Of a DNA stretch of 10,107 nt, positions 4,584-10,107 are shown piece after piece; the first letter of the stretch is position 1, and every line of letters begins with the position of its first letter. The stretch is from DATHGT01 sp035317605 (GTDB taxonomy: Bacteria; Methylomirabilota; Methylomirabilia; Rokubacteriales; CSP1-6): positions 1 to 10,107 of the forward strand of contig DATHGT010000195.1 in NCBI GenBank assembly GCA_035317605.1, given 5' to 3'. The translations under genes and the position numbers were made by a program. Below the pieces are notes generated by a model that was not told the DNA's origin, ran no database searches, and saw only the letters and a list, made by a program, of their open reading frames with translations.

Positions 4584-5998
4584 GCGCCGACACGCTCTGC
4601 GATCTCGATCTCAGCGGTGTCGCCGACGCCATCCACGGCGGCAAGGCCTCGTCGGTCGAAGTGACCGAAGCGTACCTGCGCCGCATCGAGCGGCACGACC
4701 GCGTGCTGAAGGCCTACATCACCGTGATGGCCGACCGCGCGTTGGCTCGAGCGCGTACCGCGGACGAAGAGATACGCCGGGGAGCGCGGCGCGGTCCGCT
4801 CCACGGCGTGCCGCTCGCGCTCAAAGACCTGGTCGCCATCGCGGGCGTGCGCATGACCGCGGGCTCGCGCGTGATGACCGATCACGTCTCGGAGCGCGAC
4901 GCCGACGTCACCGAGCGCTTGCACGCGGCCGGCGCCGTGATCCTCGGCAAGCTCTCGATGCACGAGTTCGCGTTCGGCCGACCCGTCGTCGACGGGGCGT
5001 TCCCGACCGGGCGCAATCCGTGGGACGTCACGCGCGAGCCCGCCGGCTCCAGCTCGGGCTCGGGTGTCGCGGTCGCGGCGGGGCTGTGCGCGGGAGCGCT
5101 CGGCTCCGACACCGGCGGATCGATCCGCGGTCCCGCCGCGCGCTGCGGGATCGTCGGCGTCAAGCCCACGTACGGGCTGGTGAGCCGGCGGGGCGTGGTG
5201 GCGCTCAGCTGGTCGCTCGATCACGTCGGTCCGATGACGCGCTCGGTCCGCGACGCGGCCGTGCTGCTGCAGGCCATCGCCGGACACGATCCCGGCGACC
5301 CGTCCACGCGCCACGCGCAGGTCACCGACTACACGGCCGAGCTCGAGGCCGGCGCGCGCGGAATCAAGCTCGGGCTGCTCCGTCGCTTCTACCTCGACTC
5401 CCCCGGCTTGCACGCCGAAGTCAAGAGCGCGGCGCTCGCCGCCTTCGACGAGCTGAAGCGGCAGGGCGCGACGATCGAAGACGTCGACGCCCCCACGCTC
5501 GATCTCGCGGGAGCGATCTGGGTGACGATGCTCTCCGAGGTCTACGAGCTCCACCGCGAGACTATCCGCGATCAACCTCAGAATTTCGGCGAAGGTATCC
5601 GCACGCGCATCTACATGGGGGCGCTGGTGACCGCGGCCGATTTCCAGCGCGGCCAGCGGCTGCGCGCTCGCCTGCGCCGGGAAATCATGGCGCTGTTCGA
5701 GGGCGTCGACGCGCTGGTCTTTCCCGGCCACGCCGCGCCGGCCCAGCGCTTCGAGGACATTGCCACGGGCCAGATCGTCGTCCCCGGCTCGCGCTACACG
5801 AACGTCTGGAACCTGCTCGGCCTTCCCGCCGTGGTGTTCCCCTGCGGCTTCAGCCGCGACGGTCTGCCCGTCGCGATCCAGATCGTCGGCCGTCCCTTCG
5901 ACGAAGCCACCGTCTTCCGCATCGCCCGCGCCTACGAGCGCGCCACCGACTGGCACACGAAGCGACCTAATCCAGAGGCGTGGACGCTGACTTCGTAG
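4580..5998 (+). CDS. Amidase-signature family hydrolase (GatA/AtzE-like)
   Basis: A 472-residue cytoplasmic amidase with the full Ser-cisSer-Lys catalytic set. Lys82 lies in LALKDL, the cis-serine is Ser157 in AGSSSGSG and the nucleophile is Ser181 in GSDTGGSIRGPAA. The spacings (75 and 24) equal those of GatA enzymes. The family cleaves carboxamide C-N bonds; GatA feeds ammonia from glutamine to tRNA-linked Glu or Asp, while AtzE and HpxW act on small amides. No gatB is in the window and the partner is AtzG-like, so a stand-alone catabolic amidase is favoured over GatA, but the substrate is not deducible. The GTG start has GAGGAG 8 nt upstream and overlaps the small gene by 4 bp. The frame is open well upstream of 4580, but that extension is arginine-rich and crosses the repeat, so it is not coding. 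It converges on the zinc-ribbon gene with a 5-bp gap. Confidence 0.92.
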   Translation: MSADTLCDLDLSGVADAIHGGKASSVEVTEAYLRRIERHDRVLKAYITVMADRALARARTADEEIRRGARRGPLHGVPLALKDLVAIAGVRMTAGSRVMTDHVSERDADVTERLHAAGAVILGKLSMHEFAFGRPVVDGAFPTGRNPWDVTREPAGSSSGSGVAVAAGLCAGALGSDTGGSIRGPAARCGIVGVKPTYGLVSRRGVVALSWSLDHVGPMTRSVRDAAVLLQAIAGHDPGDPSTRHAQVTDYTAELEAGARGIKLGLLRRFYLDSPGLHAEVKSAALAAFDELKRQGATIEDVDAPTLDLAGAIWVTMLSEVYELHRETIRDQPQNFGEGIRTRIYMGALVTAADFQRGQRLRARLRREIMALFEGVDALVFPGHAAPAQRFEDIATGQIVVPGSRYTNVWNLLGLPAVVFPCGFSRDGLPVAIQIVGRPFDEATVFRIARAYERATDWHTKRPNPEAWTLTS

Positions 5999-6003
5999 AT
6001 TCG

Positions 6004-6354
6004 CTACGAGGCGAGGCGGAGACCGAGGCGGAGCTCGAACAGTTCCTGGGCGCCGAGGGGCGCGTTGGCGATGCGGGCCATGCTCCCGCAGTAGTGGCAG
6101 TGGATGAAGGCGGGCTCGCGCACGATGAACGTGCTGCCGCACTTGCCGCAGCGATCGGATAGGTCGGTGAGGAACTTGCGGGAGGCGCGTTCGAGGTGGC
6201 GTTCGGGGGTGATGTTCAGCGTGACCACACGTAGGCGCGGCGGCGACGCCGCGGGCTTCCGCGCCGCGGATTTCGGCGCCGCGCCGTGCGCCTTCGACTT
6301 GGCGGCATGCGCGTTACCGGCCCGCGGCTTTCCCTTTCGCGTCATTTCAGCCAT
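6004..6354 (-). CDS. Zinc-ribbon protein with Lys/Ala/Pro-rich N-terminal tail
   Basis: A 116-residue soluble protein. Residues 1-40 are low complexity, rich in Ala, Lys, Arg and Pro (KSKAHGAAPKSAARKPAA) and probably disordered; such tails often contact nucleic acid. Residues 41-65 form a strand and helix. A four-cysteine zinc ribbon follows, Cys69-X2-Cys72 (CGKC) and Cys86-X2-Cys89 (CHYC), 13 residues apart. The C-terminal 20 residues look helical (QELFELRLGLRL). I do not recognise a named family; binding of DNA or RNA is an inference from the tail and ribbon. The ATG at 6352-6354 has a TACAAT on its strand 11 nt upstream (6366-6371) and no clear ribosome site. A second in-frame ATG is at residue 4. 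Confidence 0.78.
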   Translation of the reverse strand: MAEMTRKGKPRAGNAHAAKSKAHGAAPKSAARKPAASPPRLRVVTLNITPERHLERASRKFLTDLSDRCGKCGSTFIVREPAFIHCHYCGSMARIANAPLGAQELFELRLGLRLAS

Positions 6355-6365
6355 AAACGCGCGCC

Positions 6366-6371
6366 ATTGTA
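6366..6371 (-). promoter_or_regulatory. -10-like box of the zinc-ribbon gene
   Basis: Read on the minus strand this is TACAAT, 11 nt before the ATG at 6354. A start site about 7 nt downstream would leave a leader of only a few bases. A -35 box is not evident. Confidence 0.35.
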
Positions 6372-6399
6372 CTGCATGGTCAGGCTCGGAGCAGCTTTC

Positions 6400-8700
6400 T
6401 CAAGCACCCCCCCGCGTCGACTGAAACAGTGACTCGGCGGTCACCGGGACCTCGCGGATGGTGACCCCGAACTCGGCGAGCGCGTCCTCCACCGCGTTGG
6501 CGATGGCGGCGGCGCTGGGGATGCAGCCGCTCTCGCCCACGCCCTTGACCCCCAGCTCGTTGATGGTCGAGCGATGCTCGAGCAGCTCGACGGGGAGCGC
6601 GGGCAGATCGGCGGCGCGCGGGATCGCGTAGTCCATGAAGCTGCCGGTCAGGAGCTGGCCGGCGCCGTCGTAGACCACGGCCTCCATGAGCCCGGCCGCG
6701 ATGCCTTGGGCCGCGCCGCCCTGGAGCTGGCCCTCGACGATCATCGGGTTGATGGCGCGTCCGGGATCGTGAACGACGGCGTATTTCAGCAGCCGGAGGG
6801 CGAACGTCTCGACGTCGACCTCGACCACGGCGGCTTGCATGCCGAACGCCCACGTCACGGTGTCCGGATAGAAATACGTGCACGCGTTGAGACCGGGCTC
6901 GCCGATCTCGCGCAGCGCCTTCGACCGCACCGCGGCCTGGGCCACCCGTCCGAGGGTCACGAACCGGTCCGGCGAGCCCGCGACGTGCACGCGGCCGTCG
7001 TCGATCCGCACGTCCTCGGCGGCGCATTCCAGGAGCTCGGCGGCCACGCGCGCGGCGCGCCGCCGCACCTCGCGCGCGGTACGCGCGACCGCGGGCCCGG
7101 CGTTGGCGGTGACCCGGCTGCCCCCGGTCCCCATGCCGAAGGCGAACCGCGTGGTGTCGCCGGCGACGATCTGGACGTCGTCGAGCTTCGCCCCCAGCTC
7201 GGCGGCGGCGATCTGCGCGAGGGTCGTCCCGTGGCCCTGGCCCTGGGCGGTGACGCCGATGTAGACGTAAACTTGGCCGCTCGGGTCCACGCGGACGGTC
7301 GCGCCCTCGAAGGGGCCGAGTCCCGTGCCCTGCGCGTAGCACGCGAGCCCGACGCCGATCCGCTGCGCGCCTCCCGCCTGCGCCTTCTGGCGACGCCGCC
7401 ACTCGTCGTACTCGATCATCGCGAGCGCGCGCTCGAAGGCCGCGGGAAAATCGCCGGGGTCGTAGGCGATGGCCACGCCGTCCTTGTACTTGAGTCCCGG
7501 CCGATACGGCATCTCCTGGGGACGGATGAGATTGCGCCGGCGCACCTCGGCGGGATCGAGGCCGAGACGGCGCGCGCCGATGTCCATCAGCCGCTCCATC
7601 ACCAGCGCGGCCTCGGGACGGCCGGCCGCGCGGTACGCGGCGTTGGGCGCCTTGGTGGTCACGATGCTGGTGCCCGCGTTGCGATACGCGGGCACGCGAT
7701 AGGGGCCGGGCAGATGGTTGACGGTGTTGAGGGTGAGCCCGTCGCCCTGGAGCGGATAGGCCCCGACGTCGGCCAGAAACGTGCCGTCGATGGCCACGAT
7801 CGTTCCGTCGCGACGGAAGCCGATCGTGACCTCGTGGACCTGCTCGCGGTCCTGCCCGGTCGACAGGAGATCCTCGCGCCGGGTCTCCACCCACTTCACC
7901 GCGCGCCCGAGCCGGAGGGCCGCGGCGGCGACCAGGATCTCTTCCGGGTAGATCCCGCCCTTGGGACCGAAGCCGCCGCCGACGTCGGGCACGATCACCC
8001 GCACGTCCTCGACGGCGAGACCGAGCACGCCGGCCACCGCCTCGCGGAGGCGATACGGATTCTGCGTGGACGACGCCACCACGAGCGCGCCCGATTCCCC
8101 GTCCCGATAGGCGAGCGCGCCGCGCGGCTCGATGGCCGCCCCGGCCAGCCGGGCGTGACGGATGTGCTCGCGGACCACGACGTCGGCGCCGGCCAGCGCG
8201 GCCGCGGGATCGCCGACCTGTCCCCGCGCGACCAGCGCCGCGTTGTCGGGCCAGTCGTGAACGCGCGTTGCCGTCGCCGCGCCGTCCTCGGCGGAGACGA
8301 CCGGCGGCAGCGTGTCGTACTCCACCGTCACCAGCGCGAGGGCGTCGGCCAGGAGCTCGGGCGTGTCGGCCACGACGACCGCGATCGGCTCGCCGACGTA
8401 GCGAGCGGTCTCCGCGAGCACCGGCATCGTGTAGGGGCGCTGGCGATCGGCGCCGGACGACACCAGCGGTCGTTTCACCTCAGGGAAATCGGCGGCGGCC
8501 CACACGGCGTGCACGCCGGAGAGCGCGAGCGCGTCGCCGGCGGCGACCTTCACCACCTTCGCGTGAGCGTGCGCGCTCCGGACCACGCCGAGGTGCGCCA
8601 CGTCCACGCGCCGCAGATCGTCGAGATACTTGCCCCCGCCCACGAGCAGGCGGCGGTCTTCTTTCCGGAGAGGCGAGGCGCCGATCAGGTCCTGGGCCAT
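6400..8700 (-). CDS. CoxL/xanthine dehydrogenase-type molybdopterin-binding subunit
   Basis: A 766-residue protein of the xanthine oxidase/CO dehydrogenase large-subunit family, which carries the molybdenum cofactor and hydroxylates carbon centres or oxidises CO. The hammerhead domain (about 10-130: GGGKYLDDL, ARYVGEPIAVVVAD) is followed by the cofactor domain with PDVGGGFGPKGG (238-249), the active-site loop AYRAAGR (355-361), GVTAQGQGHGTT (482-493) and the C-terminal KGVGESG (719-725), whose Glu723 is the expected catalytic base. True CO dehydrogenases carry AYRCSFR; AYRAAGR is closer to the form II AYRGAGR type, so the substrate is more likely an aldehyde or heterocycle. The small iron-sulphur and medium FAD subunits are not in the window. 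The ATG at 8698-8700 is chosen for its position before the conserved start. TACACT lies 6 nt upstream on this strand, with no ribosome site. Confidence 0.92.
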   Translation of the reverse strand: MAQDLIGASPLRKEDRRLLVGGGKYLDDLRRVDVAHLGVVRSAHAHAKVVKVAAGDALALSGVHAVWAAADFPEVKRPLVSSGADRQRPYTMPVLAETARYVGEPIAVVVADTPELLADALALVTVEYDTLPPVVSAEDGAATATRVHDWPDNAALVARGQVGDPAAALAGADVVVREHIRHARLAGAAIEPRGALAYRDGESGALVVASSTQNPYRLREAVAGVLGLAVEDVRVIVPDVGGGFGPKGGIYPEEILVAAAALRLGRAVKWVETRREDLLSTGQDREQVHEVTIGFRRDGTIVAIDGTFLADVGAYPLQGDGLTLNTVNHLPGPYRVPAYRNAGTSIVTTKAPNAAYRAAGRPEAALVMERLMDIGARRLGLDPAEVRRRNLIRPQEMPYRPGLKYKDGVAIAYDPGDFPAAFERALAMIEYDEWRRRQKAQAGGAQRIGVGLACYAQGTGLGPFEGATVRVDPSGQVYVYIGVTAQGQGHGTTLAQIAAAELGAKLDDVQIVAGDTTRFAFGMGTGGSRVTANAGPAVARTAREVRRRAARVAAELLECAAEDVRIDDGRVHVAGSPDRFVTLGRVAQAAVRSKALREIGEPGLNACTYFYPDTVTWAFGMQAAVVEVDVETFALRLLKYAVVHDPGRAINPMIVEGQLQGGAAQGIAAGLMEAVVYDGAGQLLTGSFMDYAIPRAADLPALPVELLEHRSTINELGVKGVGESGCIPSAAAIANAVEDALAEFGVTIREVPVTAESLFQSTRGGA

Positions 8701-8777
8701 TCGCGGAGTGTAGCGCGACTTGCGGGACGCCGCCGCGCGGGGTGACACTTTGAGCGTCCAACGGAGGGGATGACGCC
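8701..8777. promoter_or_regulatory. Divergent promoter region between the CoxL-type gene and gnd
   Basis: On the minus side TACACT (8707-8712) sits 6 nt before the ATG at 8700, placing a start site at the ATG itself. On the plus side GGAGGGG at 8763-8769 is a strong ribosome site 8 nt before the gnd ATG at 8778, so this gene uses a normal leader. No clear plus-strand -10 box or operator dyad is seen. Confidence 0.45.
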
Positions 8778-9791
8778 ATGGAACTCGGAATGATCGGCCT
8801 CGGTCGCATGGGCGGCAGCATGGCGCGGCGCCTGATCCGGGGCGGCCACCGCTGCGTGGTGTACGACCTCTCGCCCGAGGCCGTGCAGGGCCTCGTCGGG
8901 GAAGGCGGCGTCGGCGCGGCCTCGCTGGCGGACTTCGTCGCCAAGCTCGCGCGGCCGCGCCACGTGTGGCTGATGCTGCCGGCCGCGCTCGTCGATCGGA
9001 CACTCGCCGACGTGGTCCCGTTGCTCGAGGGGGACGACGCCGTGATCGACGGCGGCAATTCTCACTACCACGACGACATCCGCCGCGCCAAGGAGCTGGC
9101 CGAACGCGGCCTGCACTACGTCGACGTGGGCACGAGTGGCGGCGTGTGGGGACTGGAGCGCGGCTACTGCCTGATGATCGGCGGCGACGCGGCGGCGGTG
9201 AAACGCCTCGACCCCGTGTTCGCGACGCTCGCCCCCGGCCGCGGCGATCTCCCGCGCACGCCGGGCCGTGAGCGGCTCGGCGGCACCGCCGAGCTGGGTT
9301 ACCTGCACTGCGGGCCGGCGGGGGCCGGACACTTCGTCAAGATGGTCCACAACGGGATCGAGTACGGGCTGATGGCCGCGTACGCCGAGGGGCTGGACAT
9401 CCTCCACCACGCCAACATCGGCCAGCGTGATCACGTGACCGACGCCGAAACCACCCCGCTACGCCATCCCGAGCACTATCAGTACGACCTGAACCTCGCC
9501 GACGTCACCGAGGTGTGGCGCCGCGGCAGCGTAATCGCCTCCTGGCTCCTCGACCTCACGGCCGCCGCGCTGGCCGGGTCTCCCGACCTCGCGAACTTTG
9601 CCGGGCGGGTGGCCGACTCCGGCGAGGGACGCTGGACGATCATGGCCGCCGTGGACGAGTCGGTGCCGGCGCCCGTCCTGTCGAGCGCGCTCTACTCGCG
9701 CTTCGACTCACGCGGCGAATCCGAGTTCGCCAACAAGGTCCTCAGCGCGATGCGCTACGCCTTCGGCGGCCACGTGGAAAAGAGCGGCTGA
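8778..9791 (+). CDS. gnd: 6-phosphogluconate dehydrogenase, NAD-type (decarboxylating)
   Basis: This 337-residue cytoplasmic enzyme converts 6-phosphogluconate to ribulose 5-phosphate and CO2. It is the short form of the family (about 300-340 residues rather than about 470). The dinucleotide-binding motif GLGRMG is at residues 7-12. Asp30, at the end of the second strand (VVYDLSPE), favours NAD over NADP. The substrate loop DGGNSHYHDD is at 91-100, followed by VDVGTSGGVWGLERGYCLMIGG. The catalytic signature HCGPAGAGHFVKMVHNGIEYGLM (177-199) contains Lys188, Asn192 and Glu195. The helical C-terminal domain is present to the end. The start is fixed by GGAGGGG 8 nt upstream. Its 3' end converges on the next gene with a 7-bp gap. 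It may serve an oxidative pentose phosphate or gluconate route; no partner gene is in the window. Confidence 0.95.
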   Translation: MELGMIGLGRMGGSMARRLIRGGHRCVVYDLSPEAVQGLVGEGGVGAASLADFVAKLARPRHVWLMLPAALVDRTLADVVPLLEGDDAVIDGGNSHYHDDIRRAKELAERGLHYVDVGTSGGVWGLERGYCLMIGGDAAAVKRLDPVFATLAPGRGDLPRTPGRERLGGTAELGYLHCGPAGAGHFVKMVHNGIEYGLMAAYAEGLDILHHANIGQRDHVTDAETTPLRHPEHYQYDLNLADVTEVWRRGSVIASWLLDLTAAALAGSPDLANFAGRVADSGEGRWTIMAAVDESVPAPVLSSALYSRFDSRGESEFANKVLSAMRYAFGGHVEKSG

Positions 9792-9798
9792 ACCGCCT

Positions 9799-10107
9799 TC
9801 AGGAATCTTCCAGCAGCACGGTCAGATTGCCGTCGGGCGCGACGCCCCGACGGCGGACGTGGCCCGGGCCGTAGTGCTCGTAGAGTCCCTGGCAAAGCAG
9901 CGGGAGCGCGATGGTCACGTCGGCGAAGACCATCACGTTGTCGCCGTCGGGCGATTCCTTGCCCCACGAGATGCACTCGGTGGCCACGCTGGCCCCGCTG
10001 AGCCCGCCGAACACGGTGTTGTCGGTGGTGATCTGGACGGCCGAGACGTGCGGGCTCGCCGCGCCGCCGCGGATCGCGCACACGCTGGTGGCCACGATCT
10101 GGATGAA
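9799..10107 (-). CDS. Deoxyhypusine synthase-like protein, C-terminal part (partial)
   Basis: The frame is open to the window edge and gives the last 102 residues. The block AVQITTDNTVFGGLSGAS, then TECISWGKESPDGDNVMVFA and DVTIALPLL, matches the C-terminal layout of deoxyhypusine synthases: a strand, a GGLSGA-type loop, SWGK with the catalytic lysine (Lys329 in the human enzyme; Lys50 of this fragment) and an ADATIALPLL-type helix. In eukaryotes and archaea the family moves an aminobutyl group from spermidine to eIF5A using NAD. Bacteria lack eIF5A, and bacterial members are thought to make homospermidine or related polyamines, or have unknown roles. The tail GHVRRRGVAPDGNLTVLLEDS is shorter and different from the eukaryotic end. 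The identification is by motif recall on a third of the protein. Confidence 0.72.
   Translation of the reverse strand, partial: FIQIVATSVCAIRGGAASPHVSAVQITTDNTVFGGLSGASVATECISWGKESPDGDNVMVFADVTIALPLLCQGLYEHYGPGHVRRRGVAPDGNLTVLLEDS

Noticed and set aside
4580..5998. Glu-tRNA(Gln) amidotransferase subunit GatA
   Set aside because: The catalytic residues match, but there is no gatB nearby and the small partner has the AtzG-like position and a different tail; the assignment is left at family level.
4487..6142. A 551-codon open frame on the minus strand opposite the amidase
   Set aside because: It is antisense to a gene with complete catalytic motifs, is rich in Arg, His, Ala and Gly, and shows no domain; such frames are common opposite GC-rich genes.
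6400..8700. True aerobic CO dehydrogenase CoxL
   Set aside because: The active-site loop is AYRAAGR, not AYRCSFR, and no CoxM or CoxS gene is adjacent.
6574..8745. A 723-codon open frame on the plus strand opposite the molybdenum subunit gene
   Set aside because: It mirrors the codon structure of the real gene, has low-information Arg/His/Gly/Asp-rich sequence and no recognisable motif.
1..10107. tRNA, rRNA and known riboswitches
   Set aside because: No cloverleaf, rRNA-like stretch or familiar riboswitch core was seen on either strand by eye; a covariance-model search would be needed to exclude them fully.

Overview
The window is GC-rich bacterial DNA: one gene-dense line (4801-4860) counts 44 G/C in 60. 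Genes are closely packed and encode ABC peptide-type permeases, an amidase, a molybdenum hydroxylase large subunit and an NAD-type 6-phosphogluconate dehydrogenase. This mix suits soil or subsurface lineages such as Candidatus Rokubacteria or other GC-rich environmental bacteria, but nothing here fixes the taxon. Several starts have a -10-like hexamer 6-11 nt upstream and no Shine-Dalgarno sequence, which suggests leaderless or nearly leaderless transcripts.

Layout. 1-935: the 3' end of a DppB-type permease gene and a complete DppC-type permease gene, translationally overlapped, from an exported-substrate-binding ABC transporter operon that begins outside the window. 936-1407: non-coding DNA with one complete palindromic repeat (993-1143) and the left half of another (1339-1407). 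1408-2645: a lower-GC island (line 1921-1980 counts 35/60) with three small uncharacterised genes, two of them divergent and sharing a CATG start site, the third DUF6941-like. 2646-3143: remains of an IS1595-type (ISXO2-like) insertion sequence, with a truncated, frameshifted transposase and a decayed accessory reading frame. 3147-3427: the last 94 codons of a second DppC-type permease, about nine-tenths identical to the 3' end of the intact gene, frameshifted. 3464-3614: a second complete palindromic repeat with perfect 29-bp arms.

From 3581 onward the window returns to ordinary host-like genes. A multi-pass membrane protein gene (minus strand) is divergent from a two-gene unit of a small GatC/AtzG-like protein and an amidase-signature hydrolase. 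The amidase converges with a zinc-ribbon protein gene. Upstream of that is a lone CoxL/xanthine-dehydrogenase-type molybdenum subunit gene, divergent from gnd. The window ends in the 3' part of a deoxyhypusine-synthase-like gene converging on gnd.

How it fits together: the permeases import peptides or similar solutes and the amidase pair may process an imported amide, but that link is only inferred from proximity. The central 2.5 kb (936-3427) reads as a rearrangement scar bracketed by two versions of the same permease 3' end and by members of one palindromic repeat family. This repeat, whose two complete copies have arms that changed together, is the least explained structure in the window.
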